Shown: positions 1 through 10,400 of the stretch, one piece after another | How the letters are laid out: each line of letters starts with the position of its first letter | Numbering within the stretch: position 1 is the first letter of the stretch | Source of the DNA: a bacterium | GTDB taxonomy: Bacteria; UBP14; UBA6098; JAFGQG01 | Assembly: GCA_016935765.1 (NCBI GenBank) | Contig: JAFGQG010000117.1 | Location: 1 to 61,980 of the forward strand | DNA length: 61,980 nt | Direction: 5' to 3' | Program-made: the position numbers and the translations under genes | Notes under the pieces: generated by a model | Told to the model about the DNA's origin: nothing | What the model saw: only the letters and a program-made list of their open reading frames with translations | The model's database searches: none

Positions 1-29
1 CAAAAGCAAAACGAGCGAAGGGAGTTTTG
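1..29 (-). terminator. Weak candidate terminator hairpin downstream of the exported-protein operon
   Basis: Arms CAAAAC (7-12) and GTTTTG (24-29) can pair with an 11-base loop. Read on the minus strand, the stem is followed by CTTTTG. It lies about 140 bases after the stop codon of the C25 peptidase gene. The stem is short and the T tract is interrupted, so this is only a possibility. The rest of 30-168 holds no gene, only a loose cluster of ATTCATC direct repeats at about 34-85. Confidence 0.2.
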
Positions 30-168
30 ATTAATTCATCTCTGAAAAGTTGCAATTCATCCATTCATCCAGATATCCATTCATCAAAGTTTACTAGGGA
101 AGGTTGAATTTGAAATACAATTAGTTAAAATTAAAAACACTGATTAAACTTAAGTAAGTAAATCCCGC

Positions 169-3100
169 CTATCTCAACAACAAAAACTTCCTCGTTGCCT
201 TGTATTTATCCGCCTCGAAGCGATAAAAATAAACTCCACTCGATAACGCGTTTCCATCCTGGTCATTGCCGTTGAAAGTGTAATTGTAAATCCCGGCGTC
301 AGCAAACTTGATCACCTCCGAATACACCGCCTTTCCAAGTACATCATAAACGGTAAACATCGCCTCAGCTCTCTCCGGAGTGTGTATCCTGATATTCGTG
401 GCGCTGTTGAATGGATTCGGGTAGTTCGCTCCCAGATAATACGCGTCAGGCTTTAAATTGCTTTCCTCCTCGATACCGGTATAAACCATGTCGAACACGT
501 AGCAGCCATAATTCATTCCCTGGGTTATGTTTAAGACGATAGTCGTGTCGACGTACCGGTGCTTGGATACCGACAATGAATACTCTCCGGGTTCCAATTC
601 GAGGAAGTTGAACCGACCATCCCTCGGAGTAAGTACAGAGAATGAGTCGGTCGCGCTGGTGAGCGTTACCGTAGCCCAGGAATTATTCCCGGATTCAGAA
701 AGGTTGACAAAACCAAAAACTGATGCTAAATTAAAATCGGGACCGAGTAAAAACTCAACAGAATTCTGCACTAAAGGTTCGATAACCCTGTCATCAGTGA
801 AACAACTATCCAGGTTGAGAGCTAAAAGGATTTGCCGGTTGACACCGCCGGAGAAATTATCGTCAAAGTAGCTTATGCACCCACCATAAGGGTCGCATGA
901 ACTCGCTAGATAGAGCAGGTTCGCTCCGCCAATCGGCGTGAAGACATCGAAAGCCACGAAGGTAGCTGGCGTGATGTCTATTATAGGAAGGCGTTCAGGA
1001 AGAGGGTTCGGCACGTTGTAAAGCGAACTTGTTCTGTACCTTGGATTTGAAAACAAGCTTTCCGGGTCATCCCCCATGAATTCATCGATAAAGAAGAGGG
1101 ACTCAGCGTATTCATAATATGAGTCCAGGACGTAAAATGGTATTTCAGCGCCTTCGAACAGGACCTTCCCACCGGCTTCCTTGTACTCTTCGAGACTCAT
1201 CAGGTCCATTAACGAAATTGGAGCTCCTGCTCCTCCTGTGCTCCATACAATTAAATTGTAATCCATGAAATCGTGCGATGCGAGAGGGGGTTCAACAAGA
1301 GTGACTGAATAGCCCATCGCAGTTAGAGCGGAGTTGAATATGGCGGGTGACTCCCAGTACCTTGCGTTATCCACGAGCAGTATCTCTCCCGCTGCCGGTT
1401 CGAGAAGTATCTCTATCGGCGGTGTCGCGGCGGAAACCTCCATAATATGCCTGTAGGTTTTATAGCCTCTTTTTTGAGCGTATAGCGTGTACGCCTGGTA
1501 GGTAACGTTTGGAATTCTGAAAGTACCTTCATTAGAGACTATACGATAGATATTCTGCCCGTTCACCTCCCAGTTCAGGAGTATTTCCACCTTATCTGGC
1601 ACGGTAACCCCGCTGAATTCCGAGCTTGGTCTTTGCTCCAGCCTCAGAGTGTATCCCCCCACCGTGTTGATGAAAATGCTGTCACTAAAAGTCAGATAAC
1701 CGAAGTGGTAGCAATAGACGTCGTACCAGCCGCAGTAGTAATCTTCGGGAGAATTGAAGGAGCCGCTCGAATCAGAATAAAGCTGCACGACAGGCTCGAC
1801 AAGCGATGTATCATCCCCTTGGTGATATATCTCAATCTTCACGCCTATAACGGGAGCTTCGTCGGAATCATCGATAGTGGTTCCAATGAAAGACCCCCTT
1901 GCCCTGATCACGGTGGCAGATTCGTACATGACGGTTCTCCCGATCTTAGCGAAGCAAAGCGAGACCTCGCCGGTCCTGGTGGGTGTGAGGTGAATTGAGC
2001 AGGATTCGGGCTCGGTGGAGACCGCGGTGTCGATACAGCAGCCTTCCAGCCAGACCGTGTATAAACCCCCTGGTGAATATGCTTCGAGAAGGCATTCGAA
2101 ACCCTGCGCGAAGTATCCCTCCAGGAGAACTTCAGGTGAAGATATCGAGTATTCAAGCTCTCCGAAGGGTAAGCCTCCGCCTACACGCAGCATTTCATCG
2201 GCGATTATCCCGGCAGTCGAGTGAATGGCTTTTACTTGCAAGTATTCCACGTATGGCGGTATGATATCGAACGACGCGATTCCCTCAGCATTGGTGAGCC
2301 TTGATACACTCACTTCCAGACCTCTTATGGAAACGGTGACATTCCTGAGTGGATGCCCTGAAGAATCAACAAAAACTGTAAACGAGTTCAACTCTTCGAC
2401 TATAAGACTATCCACCGAGATTATCATTTGAGCAAAAATGAAGATCGGGATAGTATCCTGGAAAGTTGTATAGTTGGGAGCGGTCAAGGTGAGTACAGCT
2501 CTGCCTGAGTCCACGGGTATCGGATTCAGTGGCACAGCGCTTGAGCCAGCAATCGTATATGACTGCCCGAACGGTCCTTCTTCCCGCCATAGCGCTATCA
2601 AAGCGTTCTCGGTCGTGCCGAAATATGAGAACTCCTCGATCCCGATAGGGACCATGGGCGTGTAAGCGACGACTATATCTTCAGGGATGCCCCAATATAA
2701 GGACATGGAAGGGTCGCCGAGTAGGTTGTACACCTCGAAGTAGTACCGGTCGAGAGATGTACCAAACAGCATGAGGTCGAGGTTTGCTTTGTAGGTAGCC
2801 CCGGTCAAGGTGTAAATATTATCCTCGAAGATTGCGTCGTACCATCGTTTCTCGAAGATGTCGTCCTCGGTCCAGTACGTTGAATTGGAGGCTCCGAGGA
2901 AGGCTATCGCGCCGCGGTCAGGGGTTCGAATCCAGGCTTCCCCAAAGCATGTGGATTCGTTGAATTTCCCGGTCAGACATGAATTGCTCATTACAAATGG
3001 CAGCATCCCGTCATTGTCCAGACCTTCAATGTCGGAGATAGCCATTCCGGGATTACCCCAGCCTCCGGAGTAGCCATGTCCCGAGTAATTCGCGAGAAAC

Positions 3101-4425
3101 CTGCCGTCGTTAAGCGAATTGATGACGTCTGTGCCCGTTCCGCCGCTGTGCGCCCATACCGAATCGACCTCGAAATCCGGGTATGGCATATACCGGCTGT
3201 AAACATACCTGTGTGTACCTTCAGCCAACTCCCAATCCCCATCATCGCCGCAAGCCATGAAAAGCGGCTTCTTCAACCAATCCCTATTATGAAAAGCGGT
3301 CTTCTCGTATTCGATTATCCTGTCCAGTGAAGTATGAAGCTGATCAACATCCTGAACAGAGACGCGCCCGATTAAAATATCCGGAAGAAAGTCTTCTCCG
3401 TCAACAGTAACGAAATAAAGATCGGTATAGTGGGTGTAAAACCCGGTTACATAGTTCGCTGGAATATGCTCAACGTCGCCTATCAGGAGCACGAATTCCG
3501 GAGGATGCTCCCAGGTGGAATAGGCATTAGCGATGTAATCCTGCAGTCCAGTCAGAGAACCGCCCACGCCGGAGTAGCTTTCCACTACAACGGTATAACC
3601 CTTTTGGCTCTTCCAGTTCACAAAATCGGAAATCTCATCGATGAAAGCATCACCGGCAATGATGAGGTAAACACAGGGCAGGGTCACCAGGTCGGTGACC
3701 TCGGAGGGGGCAAGGTTCAAAATAGCCGCTCTCTTGATTTCCCGAAAAGAGACCGAGTTAGCAAGCCGTGGGTCGCTCCTGATCCCGGCCCGGAATTTCA
3801 CTTCGATCTCCATGGTCGAAATTACAATTATCTCCCCGGAAACGGGGTTGTACCTGATGGGCACTATTACCAGTTCGCCTAAAGGAGTGCCCCTTAATAC
3901 TCCCAAATTCTGAATTTTAACGATCTCGCTCTCTTGGGGAAGCATTTGATTTGTAGCGTAATAAGAACCATCGATCTTGAATTCCTGCATACGCTCATCG
4001 TTCTTTTCTACAGGCGGCTGTCGAGGAATTACACGTGTCGAGTAACCGGTAGCGCTTAAATTATAACTTCTCTGTTCGACAAATGCCGTGTTGATTTCAT
4101 AACCGGCACTCTGGGGTACCTGGATGTATCTCCGGATTACTGGCAACATGGGTTTGCCGATATCCATACTGTATCCCGCGCCGCTGAGTCTTATCTCACT
4201 GAAATTTTCGTGTTCAGGGTGTACGTCGATACTGAACCTTTCAATCGTCAGTTTGAGCTTGATTCCGTGTTCATCTACATGCTGGATTTGGATGGAGTAA
4301 TCGGAATTGCCCGGTGAGCGCGAACCCATAGGATAGAATTCTTTACAGAAACAATAATTTATGCTAAATAAAAATAACAAAAAAACGGGTATTATCAAAA
4401 ATTTTCTGTTTGGTTCGCTAAACAT
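169..4425 (-). CDS. Gingipain-type C25 cysteine peptidase with C-terminal sorting tail
   Basis: A predicted exported cysteine protease of peptidase family C25 (1418 residues). A hydrophobic signal segment (about residues 8-27) is followed by a propeptide-like region (about 40-210) and the C25 catalytic domain (about 250-620). The catalytic pair is visible: His450 in YSGHG and Cys483 in SNSCLTG, both in the family's usual context. Several beta-rich and carboxypeptidase-regulatory-like segments follow, then a tail with YPNPFN (about residue 1330) ending in KFLLLR, typical of type IX / FlgD-like tails. The gene is last in the six-gene unit. It starts 10 bases after the preceding giant gene, and its Shine-Dalgarno AAGGA overlaps the end of that gene, so translational coupling is likely. 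By analogy with gingipains it may process neighbouring exported proteins; that role is inferred. Family assignment is secure, substrate unknown. Confidence 0.92.
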   Translation of the reverse strand: MFSEPNRKFLIIPVFLLFLFSINYCFCKEFYPMGSRSPGNSDYSIQIQHVDEHGIKLKLTIERFSIDVHPEHENFSEIRLSGAGYSMDIGKPMLPVIRRYIQVPQSAGYEINTAFVEQRSYNLSATGYSTRVIPRQPPVEKNDERMQEFKIDGSYYATNQMLPQESEIVKIQNLGVLRGTPLGELVIVPIRYNPVSGEIIVISTMEIEVKFRAGIRSDPRLANSVSFREIKRAAILNLAPSEVTDLVTLPCVYLIIAGDAFIDEISDFVNWKSQKGYTVVVESYSGVGGSLTGLQDYIANAYSTWEHPPEFVLLIGDVEHIPANYVTGFYTHYTDLYFVTVDGEDFLPDILIGRVSVQDVDQLHTSLDRIIEYEKTAFHNRDWLKKPLFMACGDDGDWELAEGTHRYVYSRYMPYPDFEVDSVWAHSGGTGTDVINSLNDGRFLANYSGHGYSGGWGNPGMAISDIEGLDNDGMLPFVMSNSCLTGKFNESTCFGEAWIRTPDRGAIAFLGASNSTYWTEDDIFEKRWYDAIFEDNIYTLTGATYKANLDLMLFGTSLDRYYFEVYNLLGDPSMSLYWGIPEDIVVAYTPMVPIGIEEFSYFGTTENALIALWREEGPFGQSYTIAGSSAVPLNPIPVDSGRAVLTLTAPNYTTFQDTIPIFIFAQMIISVDSLIVEELNSFTVFVDSSGHPLRNVTVSIRGLEVSVSRLTNAEGIASFDIIPPYVEYLQVKAIHSTAGIIADEMLRVGGGLPFGELEYSISSPEVLLEGYFAQGFECLLEAYSPGGLYTVWLEGCCIDTAVSTEPESCSIHLTPTRTGEVSLCFAKIGRTVMYESATVIRARGSFIGTTIDDSDEAPVIGVKIEIYHQGDDTSLVEPVVQLYSDSSGSFNSPEDYYCGWYDVYCYHFGYLTFSDSIFINTVGGYTLRLEQRPSSEFSGVTVPDKVEILLNWEVNGQNIYRIVSNEGTFRIPNVTYQAYTLYAQKRGYKTYRHIMEVSAATPPIEILLEPAAGEILLVDNARYWESPAIFNSALTAMGYSVTLVEPPLASHDFMDYNLIVWSTGGAGAPISLMDLMSLEEYKEAGGKVLFEGAEIPFYVLDSYYEYAESLFFIDEFMGDDPESLFSNPRYRTSSLYNVPNPLPERLPIIDITPATFVAFDVFTPIGGANLLYLASSCDPYGGCISYFDDNFSGGVNRQILLALNLDSCFTDDRVIEPLVQNSVEFLLGPDFNLASVFGFVNLSESGNNSWATVTLTSATDSFSVLTPRDGRFNFLELEPGEYSLSVSKHRYVDTTIVLNITQGMNYGCYVFDMVYTGIEEESNLKPDAYYLGANYPNPFNSATNIRIHTPERAEAMFTVYDVLGKAVYSEVIKFADAGIYNYTFNGNDQDGNALSSGVYFYRFEADKYKATRKFLLLR

Positions 4426-4435
4426 TTTAATTCCT

Positions 4436-7400
4436 TTACGGTAAAGCCACTCTTGCCCTTAGTAATACTACTATTGTTTGTTCTTCGTTATATATTGAAC
4501 TCAAGATGGGTGTAAGAAACTGCATCCAGAGATACTGTTCCTCGCCAACTTCCACATCATATCCCGCGGGTCCGAATATCAGGTCTGATGACCAGGTCAC
4601 GAATGTTTTTACCTGGTCGAGGGAAGGATGGAATTCTGTGGGTACCAGGATAACGTCAGTGAATTCAGCCCTCAGAACGTACTGGTCTTCTCCCGGTGAA
4701 TAGGCAGGAGCCCAAAAAGCTCCCGAACTCCTTATGCTCAAAGCCAGGTCATACTCGATATTTCCGCAGTTCGTTATACTGATCATTTCGCTGATATCCA
4801 TAGTAGCGAGTTCTCCGACAGCCATTGTATCAAGGTCCCACACGTTTCTGTCCAGGCATATACTCAGGTTGAGCGCTGAGGTTGTATAATACGCGATGAA
4901 TTCCGAGGGAACCGTTATTTCAATAGTGTTATGTACTATCCCGCCACCATCACTCCAATGGTCGAAGAAGAAGATAGTATCATCTGACACATCGATTTCA
5001 GACACGCCTATCTCGTAGCTGTCACCTTCGTTTGCCCAGAAATAGAGTTCACCGGCGCTGAAGAAAGAATCGGCATCAAGAATAATGGAGCCATAAGCCT
5101 CGAAAGGTTCTTTTACTATGTGACATTCAAGCTGCTTGGTGTAATATGCTATGAAATCTGTGGGAGCGTCTATTTCGGATGAAGTGTGGCTGATCTCTCC
5201 ACCGTCACTCCAGTGAGAGAATACGTACCTAATTGTATCGCCGTAATAATCAGTATCTGAGACCCTCATGAAGTGCACCGTTCCTTCCGGCCACCAGAAA
5301 TCCTGTATTGTTGAACCTACACCTGTCCAGGAATCCCTGTCAACCACAAGAGAGCCATAGGGTTCGAGAGGATCCTTGCTCACGGTGCAATAGTATTCCC
5401 TGTCATAATAAGCCGTGAATAGGGTATCGTTATTAACCGGTCCGACAGCCCTTAGTGACTCAGTACTTGCATCCTCCCAGTTCGTGAAGTAATAGATGAT
5501 CGAATCGGTCGAGTCAACCGCGGTTACTCCAATCTCGTGAAATGTTCCAGGCAGCCACCAGACAGTCACCGATGGCACATCAGTAAACACCGAGTCAGTA
5601 TCGTAGAAGATGTTGCCGACCGAATGCAATGGGAACTTCCTGATTATGCATTTCACACCGGTTACATAATTAGCGGTAACTATATATGCTTCATCGGCGA
5701 AGATGGTTGTTGCGAACGCGAAATCATCAAGGATGAATGCCCCGCCAGGAGTGGTTGTCCAATGGGAGAAAACGTAGCGATCGTCATCGACGCCAACCAG
5801 ATATTCGCTATAGATCGGGACGTTTGACGCGGCTGCATACCAGCCTTCACCGTCCTGGATAGGTACATATCCTCCTGCCCCTGCGTACTCGAGATCGATG
5901 TAATACTGTGTTTCCCAATTCCATATGATAGTTGTGCTTTCGGTGATTGCGAACGTGAAATCAAAATATGTTCCACCCGGAGGGGCAGAGCCCATTCCCG
6001 ACCAGCCTCTGCATATTCCGCGCGTTCCACCCATGACTACCAATGTTTCAGGCATGAATGCAACGATATTTGTACCTTCGACATAATAATGGATTCCAAC
6101 GGGAGGTTCTGGCGACCCGTATTCGGAAATTACCCGCAGAACCTCTATATCCGTTCTCTCGTGCCACAGCCATGTTACCGAAGAGGGCGCATCGATGATG
6201 AAGGTAAAGGTGGTCTCGATATCGCTTTCCAGGGAACCTGTACCGTCGTATCCTATGCAAACCCATTCGCCGTCGAAGCGGTTGACCCAGCCGGAGATTT
6301 CAGTACCGTCATCGTACCAGTATTCACCTACTGCGGGAACCGGAACGCCGTGGTCACTGACAACGACGAACCTGAACTGCGCCTGCCATAGCCATGTCAA
6401 TGTGGAATTCTCATTAATTATGAAACTGACGAAGTTCGTGTCTCCGGTAGTTGGAACCGAACCCGTGCCGTTCCAGCCGGTGGAGATGTACCTTTCCCCT
6501 AATCCCTCGTTAACAATATAATCCACTGAGGCTCTGATACCGGTGCCGGGAATGTAATAATGACCGCCAACGGAGGGTATCGGATCCCCATGAGCTGTAA
6601 ACACATGCAGGTTAACCGCGCCTTCCCTTCCTACCCACCTCCAGGTCACCGCGGAAGGGGTCATGATTATGAATGAAAAGGTCGTGTCGAAATCGTCCGT
6701 AAGGGAACCCGAACCATAATACCCGGAGCAGAAGAAAGTGTCTGTTCCTTCAACTGACATCAGATCAACCCAGCCGTTAACGATTGCCCCGACATCAAAC
6801 CAGTGAATGCCGACGGGAGGAACAGGGGTATCGTGACTGCCAGGATTATATACGGTGAACGGGTACCGGGTAGCCCCATCCCATTGCCAGGTTATGATTG
6901 AAAATTCGTTGATGGTGAATACGATAAGGTTCGAATCGCCAACGGTCGGGGGCGATCCTGAAGCGATCCAGCCTGTGCAATAATGCCATGCTCCACCCTC
7001 GAAGACAGAATCCTCGACGTATGCCGTGATTGCAGTGCCCCTGGGATAAATACTGATTCCAGTGGGAAGCGGATGTCCATATTCCGAATAAACGATCAGC
7101 GTTTCGAGTTCGCTGCCCACAGGTACTATATCCCATAACCATGTAACGGTTGATGGGGTGGTGATGACGAACCAGAATGAATCGGAGCTGGAACTGACCA
7201 ATGACCCAGTGCCGTTATAGCCGATGCAGTAGATTGTATCTTCCACCGGGGAGGTCACCCACCCATGAATTGTATCGTACTCGGTGTACCAGTGCCTGCC
7301 TGTTGCCGGTACGGGAGTGCCGAATCCATCCGGGTTATAAACGATGAACGCGTATTCTTTTCTCCACAGCCAGTTTATTGTCGAATTTTCATGTATGATG

Positions 7401-10400
7401 AAATTGACATAGCTTGTATCACCGTTGAGCGGGGGAGAGCCGGTTGCAGTCCACCCTTCGCAAACGTACCTTATCGCAGGCGCAACGTAGATAGTATCCG
7501 GAACCGATGCATCTATATCTTCGCCGGGTAAATGCCAGGATATTCCTCCCGGAATGACTCCGGGAGGTGTGGAAGTCTGCGTGAGGGAAAACATCGTATG
7601 CCAGTCCCAGGTTATTGAAGTCGGTGTTGAAATAACGAAGCTAAATGCAGTGTCAGCCGCGCCCGGCGCAAGGTCGCCTGTAGCGGTGTAGCTCGTGCAG
7701 AACTGGTGTGAAATAAAATCTATGGAGTTTACATATCCCGAGATAGTGGTCCCAACCTCGAACCAGTATGACCCAACCGCCGGGTCCGGAGCGCCGTAGT
7801 CACTGATAACCGTGAATTGATACTGCAGGGTAAAAAAGGCTGTAAATGTCGTATCGTTGTCAGTAATAACGTTGTGTGTACGGGCTCCCCTGTCACTCCA
7901 ACTGTCGAACGCGTACCTCACTCCCGGTTCTATCACCTGTATGGAATCAGTGGAAATGGAGTGTTCGGAAGCGGCTAGCCAGACGAGGGAGCATGGGGAA
8001 TCGTAGGTTACGCCGTCGGCAATAATTGTTCCTTCGTCAAAATCAGTTTGAATTATAACGTAAGCGACGCCGATCTCGTATGCCGCGGTCGCGGTATGGG
8101 GTCCATCGACTAGTATAGTCGTAGAGGATGAAAACGTGTCAGCAAGGTCTCCGTCACTGACCCATTGTGTGAAGTTATATGGTGTCAAGCCTTCATAAAC
8201 GGTATCCTCGGTAGTGATAGCTGCCCAGGTGCCTTCATCGTAGAATCCTTCCCCGGTTTGAACCGGTACAGCACCGCCGCAGCCGGCATAGTCGAGCTCT
8301 ATATAATATTGCTTGACCCAATTTGCCTGGGCATCTTTCGGCTCGTCAAGCGTGATGTCATCGGAAGCATCATAGATGTCGCCAGTTGCGTCGTCAGACC
8401 AGTTAGTGAAGAGATACCTCATCGTGTCTCCGTAAGTTTCCGTGCTTTCCTCAACACATCCGTTGACGACAGCGCCGCTGTCATACCAGGCAACATACCC
8501 GGGGCACGGAGCAGAATGCGCGGTTAATATCTCAAAATAGAATTGTGTCATCCATGTCCAGTTCAAATCAGACGCTTCGGTAATCGTGAATGTAACAGTG
8601 GCGTTGGTACCGGTTGCAGGAACCGAGCCGGTGCCTTCCCATCCGGTACACCGCGATCTTCTTTCTCCGAAAACATCGGTTATGGAATCGACTGTCGCGG
8701 TGATTTCAGTGCCTTCCTCATACCAGTGAAGCCCGTTAGTCGGATCGGGCGCGTCGTGAGTACTGGTTACGAAGAGCATAAATTCATGCCTCCATGAAGC
8801 GTGCTGGTGGATAGTAGAATTCATTATGACTGAATCGGGGTTATTCAAACCTGTGTACGAAACGGTACCAGTTCCGGTCCAGCCTTCCCAAATGAAGCGC
8901 TCTCCAGCGCCGACACCGGGCGGAAAAGCCCTTATCGGTACTACTGCGCCAGCGTCGTACCAGCCATCGCCGGGTGTCAGTGTGCCGAAATCAGTGGTCA
9001 TCAAAAGATAGTACTGAGTTCCCCAGTTCCACGTTATTACAGTAACCGTATCCAGGTTGAATGTTATGGTCGTATCACTGCCGGCAGGCGGCACGCTGCC
9101 GGACCCTGTCCAGCCAGTACAGATGTACCTTGCCCCGGAATCTTCGTCCGCGGGAGATGTGACATGCGCTGTTATTTCGGTGCCTGCCTCGAACCAGTGG
9201 TCTCCCACTGCGGGATCCGGCGAGTCATGATCGCTTATGACAGTCAGCCTGAATTCATGCCTCCATGAGGCGTGCTGCTGTAACGGAGCATTCATGAAGA
9301 CAACGGCGGGATTCGAGACCCCGGTGTAACTGCCGTCCCCTGTTCCGACCCAACCTTCCCACGTAAACCTCTCGCCATCAACAGCAATCGGTGGTATTGA
9401 ATTGATAGCCAGCATCAAGGAAGAATCCTGCCAGGATGTGCCAGGAACAAGAAATCCGCAATCGGTCGTCATTGTCAGCAGATATTGCGTTTTCCACAAC
9501 CATTCTATGCTTGAAGGACCGTATATAGTCAAAGTGACTTCATTAAGGTATCCTACAGGCGGTACGGAACCCGTTCCAGCCCATCCGAGGCACAAGCGCC
9601 TTGTGTCCCCTGTGCCGAGCAGTATAAAGGAATCAACTGATGCGTGAACAACCGTTCCCACAGGATAATAGTGATGTCCAACTGGTGGATCCGGGGTTCC
9701 GTATGGAGAAATCACGGTGAATCTCACGTCGTACGACCATGCCGCTGTTTCCGCGATCGCTGAATTCATTGTAATTATGTGAGATGTATCCATGCCGGTA
9801 TATGAAACCGTGCCAAATCCTGTCCATCCCAGCCAAATATATCTTTCGCCGGGGATAGTGTCAGGAGGAGAGGCGTCTATCAATACATCGCTTCCTGCTT
9901 CAAACCATCCGGACCCTGGCGAGACAGTACCATGGTTAGTGTACATGGTCAGGCGGTACTGGTGAGACCACGAAGCTACTTCCCATATCGGGCTGTTCAT
10001 AATTAAATGAGCCGGGTTGTTCAATCCGGTGTAAGAGCTATCACCGCTGCCGGTCCAACCGAGCCAGATGTACCGTTCGCCTTCATCGGTTACCGGAGTC
10101 ATTGCAGCCATGAACAGTACGTGAGTGCCCTCATCGTGCCAGGTGGTGTCGCCGGGAATTATGTATCCGAATTCACTGACGATTATCAGGCGATATTGAG
10201 ATACCCAAACCCAGGTGATCTCTGATGCGGTGTCGATTACGAAAATCGTCCAGTTTGTCACCCCGAATGGCGGGGTTGAGCCATCTCCAAAGAAGCCCTG
10301 GCATCTCAAGCGGGTGCTGTCTGTAAAGCCGAATGTTGAATCCGCGCTGGCATAAACGACTGAGCCGGCTTCTAGCCAGTTCTCCCCGATGGGCGGATCC

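Noticed and set aside
2923..2933. GGTTCGAATCC, a tRNA T-arm-like string
   Set aside because: It lies inside the coding sequence of the C25 peptidase and no acceptor, D or anticodon stems can be formed around it.
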